The translations under genes were made by a program, and so were the position numbers. The notes below the pieces were generated by a model. It saw only the letters and a list, made by a program, of their open reading frames with translations, made no database searches and was not told the origin of the DNA. From positions 124,001 through 188,000 of the forward strand of contig JAQJZZ010000020.1 in the NCBI GenBank assembly GCA_030077755.1: a stretch of DNA of 64,000 nucleotides, in the 5' to 3' direction. The stretch is from Filosporella fistucella (lineage: Eukaryota > Ascomycota > Leotiomycetes > Helotiales). Below, piece after piece: positions 33,373-44,298 of the stretch; the stretch's first letter is position 1, and each line of letters starts with the position of its first letter.

Positions 33373-34550
33373 GGTGTATCAATGCAGTATCGTGTTCAAC
33401 AATTCATCATTATCGTATGGTATCGATTGGCGTCGTTATATCGTTGATATTATCGCACTGTTGAGTTGATATTGTCTCTTGTTCATATCATTGTTTCTCC
33501 CAAGCGCGTCGCGTCAATTGCACCCACCAAATCCGATGCGAGGCTGAATCTCCAAATCACCTGACACTCCAAGTCCACCTGCACAATCATGTGGTCTGTG
33601 CCAGCTTTCCAATCTCCCGGTTTTTATCCAGAGGGCTTCATGCACTTGACTCGATGAAGCAAGCCGGAATCTTGAAGTTCGGGATAGCGCTCATATGATT
33701 GGACAAAAGCGCACCCTTTGTCTTGCTCCCCCCACATCGCTTTGTCCTCTTGCTAGTCCTCTTTCTGCCATACCGAATAGAAGCCGAGGAGAAGTCTCGG
33801 CGAATGCAGTCCGATAACGCAGAGGGTGTAGGATTATATAATCTTGACCTTTCACCCGAGGTTTCCCTTTGTTCTTTGTCGTCATGATTTCCAAAGGGCG
33901 TGGTTGAATGGAACTTGGTGTTGAGTCAAGAAACAGAGTAGAATACTGTAATGCAAACTACACTACTGTACAATATTCAAGGTGCAAGACATCAATTATA
34001 ATCAATCTCGAATAAACAGCTGCACCCTTCTAACCCTTCGATCACGAATCCAGCTCACCCACTCCACTCATCTCATCTCATCCCTCGCTGTTTTGCCGCG
34101 CTTTCCCGACTTGACTTTCATCCCACGTTGAACAATTTTCACTCGCAATAATTAGTCAGTCATCGAACGGCACTGCGATAGTGGGGCAAACATCGAACAA
34201 CTTCTCCCTCCCAGTCCCCATTCATTCTCATTCCACTCCGAGTTCTTACTTTGGAATTGCTTCTTCACCTTCTCTCCTATTCTTTCTTCGACAACCCCAG
34301 ATCCCATACGGCTGGGAATCATCACCACGTTGCTTCGACAAAAGTAGAAAAGAGGACGCTCAGCGTTACTCAATTCATCTCCTGTTTCGGTTGGCTCCGA
34401 TTCAAAGAACAAAGGCTACACCCCACGAGAAACAAATACCTACCACGAGACTCGACCTTAACCACGCCTCACCTCCTACAAGCCACACCTCGATTTCCTC
34501 AAATCTGCGCGATTCCTCACTTCGACATCGACCTCTTATCTCTGCCCATC
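33373..34550. other. Intergenic between divergent genes; long leader of the bZIP gene
   Basis: The pyrimidine-rich part from about 34000 on is probably a long 5' leader of the bZIP gene at 34551. No separate gene is recognised. Confidence 0.5.
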
Positions 34551-35913
34551 ATGGCATACAATGGAAGAAGAGGTCCCAATGTATCCGAGTACATTGCGAA
34601 CCTGAATGCCATCCCGACCGCGCAAGACCTACAGAGTTCCAGCCAGGACTTCAACCTCGATGATGATCTGGCCATGTTCACCAATGCGCAATTCTTCGAT
34701 TTTGATGGGGTAGATTTAGGAGGAGAAGCGGATCTACAGCAGAATTTTGGAGTCGAGCCTGGAATGGGACCTGCCGAGTCTGATAATGGAGAGATGCAGT
34801 CGATGGAGTTTATGGGTGGCGATATTAGTGGTGAGTAATTTTGTTATATTTCTACTCAAGTCTTGCTTTTCTTGTCTTTACTTGTCATTCGCTATGGTCT
34901 GGCCATCTTCTACATCGTCGCTATCGCCTTCATCGACCTGATGCGAAGTCGAAATCAGCTGCACCTTCACGACCCCGCCTCCAACCGCTTGCTTGTACAG
35001 ATGCACGTACAAAGCAAACAAGCAAGCGACCACCCTATCGCAATTCATCCGTTTTACTATCAACATTTCACCAAGAAAGCACAAGCATACTATCCTACCA
35101 CCATGTGCCTGCCTTCCTGCACATTTCATTGCTGCATCTCGGAATTACGCTTCGACTCATCAATATCACGCAATCCAAACCATCGATTACCGAATTGCGC
35201 CATGTCACCTGACTCCCCAACCATCAACTCAATGAGGAATCCCCAGATCCAATGTGTCTTGATAAGTTGTCAGACATCGCATCTGTGCCCTCAGCTCATT
35301 TCTTCACCCCACATTCCACATCTCCATCGTCGTACATTGCGGGGGTCACCAAAGCTTTCTCCAAAAAAGAAAAAGTTATGCTGACAATGTAACCATGGCG
35401 CGTACAGGCGATTTCTCCTTCCCTGATTTCACCCCTTTCTCTCCTACCACCTTCACCGATACCACCCTCCCGGCTCCAATCCAGACTACCCAACCTCTAT
35501 ACGCATCTTCCTCAGCTGCCGGCTCTCCTACAGCCTCAGCTCCCCCATCAGGTACAAAACGTAAAGCGGAATCCGTCTCCTCTCCCTCAAACATAGAAGA
35601 TGCCTCCCGGGTCGCTGCGGAAGAAGATAAACGCCGTCGCAACACCGCCGCCTCAGCCCGTTTCCGCGTCAAGAAGAAGCAGCGCGAGCAAGCACTCGAG
35701 CGCTCAGCGAAGGAGATGAGCGACAAGGTCTCAGCGCTAGAAGGACGCATCAACCAGCTTGAGACAGAGAACAAATGGCTCAAAAATCTCATCACGGAGA
35801 AGAATGAGAGTAAAGAGGATATCGCCGCGCTATGGAAGAAATATAACCAAGAACGTGAAAGTGCCGCGAGGAAAGGCTCTGAGCGCAAAGATGGCGTGGG
35901 AACAATTGCTTAG
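34551..35913 (+). CDS. metR: bZIP transcription factor, cys-3/MetR type
   Basis: Exon 1 (34551-34830) and exon 2 (35408-35913) give 261 residues across a 577-nt intron with GTGAGT and TACAG ends, about ten times the usual length here. The basic region (around 165-187) reads EEDKRRRNTAASARFRVKKK with the N-x7-R bZIP signature, followed by a leucine zipper (LERSAKEM..., ALEGRINQLE, NKWLKNLITEKN). This is the pattern of the sulfur regulators CYS-3 of Neurospora and MetR of Aspergillus, which switch on sulfate uptake and assimilation when sulfur is short. The N-terminal part is acidic and Phe/Asp-rich, as in activation domains. An ATG at 35395, inside the intron, is in frame with exon 2 and could start a 172-residue form that lacks the acidic part but keeps the zipper. 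Confidence 0.85.
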
Positions 35914-36880
35914 TGTCTCGAATCGTTGGTGATTGACTCGATACTAGCATTTTCCCTTGGCATTTTCTTTTGTTTGCATGGCGGGCGGTGGATATCTGAT
36001 GCGCTTGATTAAGTTCGCGCTTTTCTTTTTCTTCTTCTTCTTCTTCTTCTTCTTTAGTACATGCTCTGCACATCGACTTTGTTCTTTGCTTTGCGATAGG
36101 GAGGTGGGGATTGGAGTTTAGAGGTTGGATGTGAGGTGGGGGAAGAGAGAAAGGAGATGAAGGAGAAATGGAGGGGAAGTACATAGATGTGGTAGCTATG
36201 ATAGACGAACGAGATGAGATGAGATAGGGATGGAAATGAGGGATGATATATATGATGGATGGCTGCATGGATTGATCAAATGGAGGTACAGGCAGGGTAG
36301 AAACAAGAATAAAATACAATAAATCAAACAAAACAAAATACAAAGTTCAAAAATTATATCTTGATATACCTCACATTGTGCGTATTGAGACGTATACCCA
36401 TATAGCTGAGACGAGACCACCTTAGGAACAAGGAACGCCACTTCTATCTCCAGCCTCGTCTTCCCCTTCCTTAAACTATGTGCTAGGTAAGCAGAATTTC
36501 AATGTATGAATATACTCTTACGAGGAGTGATGGATAATATATATATCTCCGAGGTAAACTAAATATGTAATAGATAAGTAGAAGAAGGATGCCTGACTCT
36601 AGATTGTCTTCGGAGATTCTGCTCTGCGTGGTGGGGTGGATGGTAGGTAGGGTGACTTATACCAAGAAAGGGGGTTAAGCGAGATTTCTTGCTCAGGTTG
36701 AAACGAAACTAGATGTCTTCAAGGAGATGTTGACGTTAAAACGGGATATAAGGGGTGAGATATAGCACTGTAGTGAGCAATAAAAAAACGCTGCATTTTT
36801 CATATCTGGATATCGCTAGAGTACGCTATGCTGTGGTATCTGGATACAAGAGTTCATTTTGTGGTGAAGGGATGAAACAA
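35914..36880. other. Intergenic between convergent genes
   Basis: This holds the 3' region of the bZIP gene and of the zinc-finger-like gene. A TTC microsatellite is listed separately. No gene is recognised. Confidence 0.5.
36029..36052. repeat. (TTC)8 microsatellite
   Basis: Eight perfect TTC units in a pyrimidine-rich tract downstream of the bZIP gene. Confidence 0.9.
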
Positions 36881-38341
36881 TCACTTTCCCATAGTCCCGT
36901 GCGAATCTTTCCAAACCTTTGCAGTAAGGTCCGCAGCCTCTGCCTTCTCCATATTGTGGGACTCTACGAGATGACTCACTAAATTAAATTGTAGTCGATA
37001 TCCCCAATGCCTTCTTGCGTAGAGGGATTTCCCTCGGTTCTCAACTGCCTTTGAACAACCGCTTATGGGACAAAACGTCCCATCTTCATGCTCATTCTCC
37101 TCATGCCATGCTCGTTGCTCGTCTGTGTCGAACCTCATGTTCTGGCAACTCGAGCTATTGCTGCGTTCGCACCTCAGCCTCGCCCTTTTCGTAGGCATAG
37201 GTATTGTAGACTGATTTGGACTCCCTTCAACTGGACCTTCAGGGGGATTCGTTCCAGGAGAAGCAGAGAAATGACCAGAGTTCGGAGCTGATGAAACAGA
37301 TGTTACGCTTGGTGGTTGGCTCCAATTCGCCGAACTTTGTGCAGTATTGAGATCGGTAGAGTGATGTTGTCCGCTTGTTGGCAGTAGGAGATTTAAGTTT
37401 GTGTTATTCGAGGATTCTTGGGAGTTGAGCATTCCCATACGGGTATTATGCGGAGTCTCGGCGAGGGAACCAAGTACGTTCAGTGTGGAGACCAGAGAAC
37501 CAGACATTCCTGAATTGTATTGTGGATTATCGTTAGATATAGTTGATGGATGTGAATTCATATTCGAGATTGATGGTCTTGCTACAGTGTGGTTTTCTTG
37601 AATCCCATTGTCGAGAAAATTTGGAGAATCTTGGTTGGGCGGCCGACTTAGTGATTGTTCTCCTACCAGACTAGTTTAGTATGCAGCGCTGAGTTGACCT
37701 GATAGCTGCTCAGACATACCCAGTGTATTGATGCTTCTTGCTCCTATCAGATCCCTAACAACATCCACGAGATCTATACCATCCAATTGCCGTTCCGGTA
37801 CCCAAACCTCCATTTGCGCTGCAGTCATACCAGCTTGAGAGGTCGCATAAATCCCACCCACAGTTGCACTCGTATTCTGATATATTTGCACCGATGAAGA
37901 GCTTGTCTGAGTTGAGAATGCTGAGGATGCATGATAAGAGTTTCCTGATCCCACAGAATCATTCATTGGTTGACTGCTATAGTAAGTGCCCGCTGCATGC
38001 TCGGGGGGGAAAGCTTGCATCGAGTTGTGTGTGATCTGTGGATTCATAGATGACATATAATTGGCATCCCCATTTGATTCCGGCTGGCTTGGAGAACTAG
38101 CAGCGAAGCTCTGGAGGAGAGAAGAATCTGCAAGAGGGGTTTGTCCGAAGGAGTGGTAGCTTGAATTTTCCTCGATATTGATTGGCACAGAAGTCACTGT
38201 ATTCGAGTGGGTGACAACTGGGCTGCCAGGGTTAGCATTTGAAACTTAGAGGACAAAATTTTACCTTGAAACATTGTTACTTGCAGGCTCCCCATGAAGA
38301 TCAAACTGAGCGTCATTAGCCTCGTAACTGGGTGAACGCAT
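36881..38341 (-). CDS. Zinc-finger-like nuclear protein (C2H2-type spacing), unnamed
   Basis: Three exons (38265-38341, 37720-38222, 36881-37662; introns 42 and 57 nt) give 453 residues. Most of the protein is Ser/Asn/Gln/Thr-rich and disordered. The last 100 residues form a compact region after a basic TKRARLRC: cysteines at RCERSNSSSC and GTFCPISGC, each followed by histidines (WHEENEHED; HLVESHN), spacing compatible with two C2H2-like fingers. This suggests a DNA-binding regulator. The intron at 37663-37719 was placed because its CTGGTAG acceptor restores the frame. The start is uncertain: the frame is open to an ATG at 38497, which would add 52 mostly hydrophobic residues unlike a nuclear protein, so the ATG at 38341 is preferred. 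Confidence 0.68.
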
Positions 38342-38631
38342 TGCGGCGGGTTGACGAGTGATTTGCAATGGGTCCAGAAGGGAATTGTCAGATGTATACT
38401 CAATTAATAGAAATAATGGATGCGCGATGAAGATGATGATTGTAGTGTTGATGAAGGAAGAATGGATACCAGCAAGAATCAGACTCATATTACACATGTT
38501 CAGAGCAAGAGCAGCTCAGGCTTAATGGCGAGAAAAATTCGCGATCTGGAAGGAACACTGAGGCAGCACGAAGCTAACCACATAGTTTGAGACAAGAATC
38601 AATATTTCTAGATTTCTGGCGCATTCTTCAC

Positions 38632-40324
38632 CTATGGCCGATCTTTGTGGTTCTTTGCGGCCTCTTCAAGCTGGCGTTGCCATTTCTTCCTCAAAATCTC
38701 CGCTCCATCAGCCTTCCCAGGCCAAAGAAGTCGTTTCAGCATCAATGCACGAATCATCATTGCCAGAACATAAATCCAAACAGCAACAAGAATGACTGCC
38801 AGGACCGTGCCAAAGATATTCATTGCTTGAGAGGAGAGGGATTTTGATAGTGCAAACGTTGCTGTGACAAGCGCAGTGTTTGGAAAGACGAACGAGAACC
38901 TGTGGAAGTTAGCGTGGCTTGTAGAGATGATGGGAATATGTATACCAAGTCATGTCAAATCGAATGTGATGTTCAGGATCGTTCGGCTTCATTAGTTGTG
39001 AGTGGGCTCCAATAGAGACGATGAAGAACCAGAGACATAATCCCCAAAGCCATAGACCAGTAATATTGGACATTAGTTTCAGGAAAAACGCAGCATCTGG
39101 ATGCCCTAGATAGCCATTTGGCATGATTTTGGGGATGACTAAGTTTCCAAGCTGAACAATGCCGGCGACTGTAAAGCCACTTGGACCGACAGAGACGAAC
39201 ATTCCAGGTCGGGTCGTCTCCCTAGGAAGCTTTTGCGTCATAAGGCGGTAGATGAACGCGCTATAAATCATCAAACTGACAAGGAAACCAGTACCTTGGA
39301 AGCTTACTGCTCCTAATGCGATAGCCATCGAATTGATGCGAGCGGCTGCTGCAGAATCGGGCAAAGAATTGATTAGATTGCCGGCGAATGGCGCCACAAG
39401 CAGAAGTGGATATGCGGGGAAAATCCAGACTGGTGTCATCATATGGATAGGAAATGATCTGTGCTTGTCAGATATGTATAAACCGACGGATCTGGGAACA
39501 TACTGTGTTGACCAGATAATCAAATATATTCCTGAGCTAGCGATAACGCTTAATGCTGCATAAGCCCAGAAGCAAACCTGCATCACTGTTTGAAACCACT
39601 GTCCAGTTTTTGGGATGCCATATTGACATAAATTTATGAGAATTATGCCCAGACTGTCGATGTTAGCAATGGCTGCATGGGAGACCTTGATCTCGATAAA
39701 ACATACGAGACAACCTTTTGGAAAGTTAGCTAAGTCGGCTGGAACCGATAGATTTTATACATACAGATGCAGGAATAAATAGAGACTCGGAAGGACTTTT
39801 GAAGGATCCACTGAACGACCCAGGATTCCATCTGAACCTCAATGTGATATTTATACAGTTGACAAGGAAAAGAACTATATTGATGAGAAAGATGATAACA
39901 CCAATAATCCTTAACCACTCAGATTGGAATGGAACTGTTATTTGTCAGGTGGGTCTAGTCTGCAGGAAGAATCGGGTATATTACTTGAATGCAGGACATT
40001 GCTAATTCCTCCTGTAGCCATATTGATGGTGAACCACGTCCACGTATAACATCCTATACGATCACGTATGCCAATCTTGGTCAAACCCCCACCTTCAATA
40101 TCCCTATCCTGAGTCTGCATATGACTGCTCTCCTTTTGCAATTGATTGGCACCATCTTGCGATTCTGATGTCTCCTCTCTCCCATCTGTATCTGCCAAAT
40201 TTCCACTAAACCCTACTCTCCTCCTTTCCCCCTCGTTGGATATAACTGGTGTATTTTCGAAGAAGCCGCTGCTCTCTGGTGTTCGAGGTGACTCGTAGCC
40301 GTTCTCTGGAGGTGATTGAATCAT
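38632..40324 (-). CDS. SLAC1/TehA/Mae1-type transporter (voltage-dependent anion channel family)
   Basis: Six exons (39985-40324, 39765-39934, 39707-39714, 39504-39653, 38946-39458, 38632-38899) give 482 residues. After a polar N-terminal tail of about 90 residues the membrane part has the family features: TWFTINMATGGISNVLHSIP, FLINIVLFLVNC, SLGIILINLCQYG, MTPVWIFPAYPLLLVAPFAG, FQGTGFLVSLMIYSAFIYRL, RPGMFVSVGPSGFTVAGI, and WFSFVFPNTALVTATFAL. Relatives move malate (Mae1), sulfite (Ssu1) or chloride/nitrate (SLAC1); the RPGMFVSVGP and FPN blocks are the conserved core and do not decide the substrate. The third exon is only 8 nt (GTTGTCTC); with it the frame reads FIPASVVSLGIIL and without it the frame breaks. 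The C-terminus is a charged cytosolic tail. Confidence 0.88.
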
Positions 40325-41054
40325 CCTTCTTGGTATATGTCCCAATATTGACACCGTTTGAACATTCCCTCCTCCGGCGTAGGTACAAACAACTTCGTAG
40401 CAGCAAATAGAACGAGTAGCAGCAAAGGTTCGAGGGCCAGAACGGTGGTGAAATTGATCAGTGTGGTGATAAAGATGATCAGGTTTATGAAGAGGGTTCC
40501 AAAGTCGTCCAACGCCATCTTGAAGAGAATGGAGAAGAGTTTTATCAAGCGTGGAAATGGTAATTGGTCTTGTTCTGTGTTGGGTTGGAACTTGGATGTG
40601 GTGGATTATTTTCGGGTGTCGGCATCGTCATTGCGCACAAGGCGAGCGGGCGAAGGCATCGAAGGTGTGAAAGGAGATTGGCTGGAGAATGATTTAATTG
40701 GGCAAGAGTCAGGCATAAGTTAAGCTAAGCCGAATATGGCTGCCAGGCTAAGCCGGATATCACAGCGGTCTGATTCTGCCAATGTAGCCTTGCCGTGTCC
40801 CGGTGTTAACTTCTTCCCATCGTTCTCGAACTTCTTGGAGTTCCAACAATACCTTCTTATTCAACATCGATCTTCGTCATTCACAAGACTTCAGATCAAG
40901 CTATGCTATCTCATTAACAATTAGAACTTACTCTTGTAGATGCCAATTCTTTTTTGCCACCGAACTCCCAGGATTTCAAGACTCAAAGTTGATCGAACCC
41001 GCAGTGGAGTTCTGCAGATGGATCCTGGACTTTTGTGTGGAAATCCATCTTACA
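40325..41054. other. Shared promoter region of divergent transporter and homeodomain genes
   Basis: The two start codons face away from each other across about 730 bases. Open frames here have no recognisable content. Confidence 0.55.
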
Positions 41055-43163
41055 ATGTCGACAAAGGTCTTAAATTTGGATGCCATATCTCTGAGCAGTG
41101 CTGTGGAAGATTTGAAGGTCACAATTTCATGCGCTGTCGATTTTGCAGTTCCTCCTAACTTTGCCAACTCTGATGCGCATCATATCGTCCAAGCTTTGAC
41201 TTCTGGGAAGCTCTGGGCATCTCGCGGCAATGGTTGTCATATTGGCATACAAATATTGCTTGATGGGAGGCGGATGAAAGGGTATCATGGCCTCAATCTG
41301 CTTGACACCGTTGGAAATGGGCTTTTGAATGCAGAGGTAGGACTGTACCAGCATCTGTGAAATTTGCTGATTGTTTAAGATGTGGCAGAGACTGCGACTC
41401 TCGGCTGCTGTTGAGATCAACTCAGATCCCCATCATTCTGCATTCCCGCCAGATCTCTTCATCAAGATCAATCATGCGCTGCCAGTCGAAAATGATGCGA
41501 ATGGATTTAGAGTCCAGGATGGCCAGTTTCCTCATCCTCAATCACTTATTTCTGCTACTATAGACAAGATACAACTTCGGTTCGATTTTGAAAGACTTGG
41601 CGCCTCTTCGGAAAGGAACACCAAGAGAATCAAGCCAAAGAGATCGATATCGCCAGATGTGATGCTCCTAGAAGACCCAAGAGGGCGAATAGCAGATGCA
41701 GTGGAAAACCTAGAAACTGTGGTGGACAGTCTCCAAAAACTTCCTGGTCGAATCCAGGGTCTTTTCGATGTTGAGATCCAAAATGCATGCAGGCAAAATC
41801 AATCAATTCCTAGGCCAATGACAACTGCTGCGGCCTTGCCACATTCCGCTCCAATCGCGCCCTTTTCAATACCACCTGTCAAAAAGGGACGACTGCCAAA
41901 AGTTGCTACGGATATATTGTTCTGTTGGTGGAAATCGCACTTGAGACTTCCTACCAAGACGGAACGAAGGGAGTTGCTCAACATTACGAGTCTGACATCC
42001 GGTATGTAGATGTGAAGTGATATTTTCAGGCCACTAATTAGGATTCAGCTCAGCTAAGCCGCTGGATGTACAACAACAGGCAGCGAATACCTCCCGATGC
42101 CGATGCCTACGACACCGATGAAATGCTTTTCCTGCCAGAAGAACAAACATCAACCCTCGAGAAGAGCAGTGACCATGCTTCTCTTGAAGAAGATATGGTC
42201 TTTTCCCGGTCTACTTATACCCCGTCATCCCTTACTAGCCAATCTTCTGTGACATTTTCAGATAACTTTTCGGCACTTTCGTTGCCCAATAAGAAGCGCC
42301 AGTTTTCAAGCACAGATCCAGGCATTGCGTACCCAAATGGCAACCTTTTGTTCGACTTGGAGCAAACCGTGGCGAGGTTTACTGAGACTGCATTTCGGAT
42401 ACTCATAGCAGGCTACTCGCATCGTTTAGTCAAACTTACTGATATTCAAGCTGATAGACCAGCTCCAGAGACATTCTTGTCTTCCTTGGTTCCCAGCTTG
42501 TTTTGTCCAGAGTTTCGAAAGGTATTGTTCAGTATTCTGATATGATAGCATCTCTAACCCCAACGGCAGTCAACAAATAGTAATGCTCGGTTCATTGATG
42601 CGATCAGTCATTCAATGTCACAGGCAACAAGAAACGCGCAATCTCCTACCCTAAAGCAAAAGTTAATTGACTTAGCAAATTCAACACCAGCAGTACCGCC
42701 ACTTCACGAGAATTTCAAGGTTGGTAACCAAGAACACCATCGTGACATGGTGAGAAGAGCAACTAAGAATAGGATATGGGGAATGGCAAGAAGGAAGATG
42801 TATGATCCAACGGCAGTCAGAAGGCTTTTGACCCCCGCCACTCCGAACTGTAATGGCGACAATGATGATGATCCAGAACTCTTGTTCCTATCGACGACTA
42901 CGAATGATGAATTCGAGGCGACTGATATATGCTACTTCTCTGACGAAGATGCATTTGACTTGCTAGAAGATGACCAAGATGATTTACTCAGCTATTTGGA
43001 GGACTCGGGAAGGGAGAGGTTGGAACTAGAGCGGGAGACAGACGAGATGATGTTTAGAGGGAGCTGGGACGACTTGGATCGCGGTGAGCCCCAAGATTTG
43101 TTATGTGGAGATGAAGTGTTGGGTGAGCAGATGTTACTTGATACCCTTATACCAATAGAATGA
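41055..43163 (+). CDS. Atypical homeodomain protein
   Basis: Four exons (41055-41336, 41380-42001, 42049-42521, 42570-43163; introns 43-48 nt) give 656 residues. A homeodomain is formed across intron 2: ATDILFCWWKSHLRLPTKTE, then RRELLNITSLTSAQLSRWMY and NNRQR, with the helix-3 pattern W-x2-N-x-R-x-R (WMYNNRQR). The acceptor at 42048 was chosen over an upstream AG because only it gives SAQLSRWMYN in frame. Upstream of the homeodomain lies a region with a basic RIKPKRSISPD and a helical DAVENLETVVDSLQKLPGRI. The C-terminal 150 residues are very acidic (DDDPELL, DEDAFDLLEDDQDDLL), as in activation or docking regions. It should be a nuclear DNA-binding regulator. I cannot assign it to a named fungal homeobox gene. 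Confidence 0.78.
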
Positions 43164-44298
43164 TGCCATTCAGCCAATGTTGTAGCTGGGCCCTTTGAAT
43201 CCTCTGCTCTTTTCGCATAAAGCAGGTGATGATATAGCTAAATCGGCATCTGTGCTGTCATCAGCTTTTCCGTCTTGAGAGACCCGGACCAGACTTGGAG
43301 CTCTCCTTCAAGACCCATGGAGATTAAAAGCGTCCAACTTCACTTCGCAGATTACAGATCATGCACGTTTGCATCTGGTGACGATAAAAGGGCCGATACC
43401 ACATTTAATATTCCCCTCTTCTACTCTCTACTGCCTGCCTCATTATGCCAGGCTACCTCAAAAATATGGAGATAGATGGTACTTTGATGTCGAATTTCTA
43501 TACATTTGTACCACCCAAATACCCCTGCCAAACACAATCTGCTTGCACCAAACTAGTTCGCCATTGATCCAGTAGATCATGGTCCTTACATTTCGACCAT
43601 TTTTCAGGCTCGCTTGTCGTAATTGGCATTTTCTACTTGTCCATACAGTACACAAGAAAATGCTCAGCCGCAGCTGATTTACCCAAACCCTCAGAAAATG
43701 GGCACGTTAATCATGCAGTCATGCTTCTTCTCGTTGGCCGCAGTATTTCATCCTCCCCCTCAGTGCGATTGAATTCCACATGCCTCAATGGCTTACGGCT
43801 GAAACGCATCCTTTATGCAGCCGCAATGTTCCAGAGCCAAGCAATTTTGTCGGCGTCCAACGCCTGGGGCATCTAGCGGTCACTCCTGACTTGTGAATCG
43901 CCCGGGTTTTGAAATACCGCTTAGGCTATCGTGGGAATCAAAGCTTGTCCTGATGCCAGGAAAGCCACGAAGCTTCGATTTCTTCTAGCTCCGCCTTTTG
44001 TGACTAGAGGCACAATATCCTCTGAGCGAAATTCACTCTATCATCACGTTGTCAGAGGCTTTCTCACGGTGAAGGCGAGAACGCCTTTTCAGTGAGCGCA
44101 ATGTTGGAATGTCTCCAGGTGGGAAGCCTTGTCTTGAGAGAAATGGTCCCAGAATAGATTGAGATGTGTATATAAGGGATGAAAGCTTCTCCCAATTCTT
44201 CTCATCTCATAATTCAATACCATTCTGAACTTTCTCTTCAATCCACACTTCCCAAACAATCTCTTTACACATTTCAAACCTGTGAAATCAAAGTCATC
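43164..44298. other. Intergenic, no gene seen
   Basis: This holds the 3' side of the homeodomain gene and the promoter of the metalloprotease gene. Short frames only. Confidence 0.55.
44169..44175 (+). promoter_or_regulatory. TATA box of the metalloprotease gene
   Basis: TATATAA lies 124 bases before the start codon, followed by a leader rich in CTTC and TCAA words. Confidence 0.5.

Noticed and set aside
43164..44298. Search for a further gene between the homeodomain and metalloprotease genes
   Set aside because: Open frames are short and no joined model gave recognisable protein.
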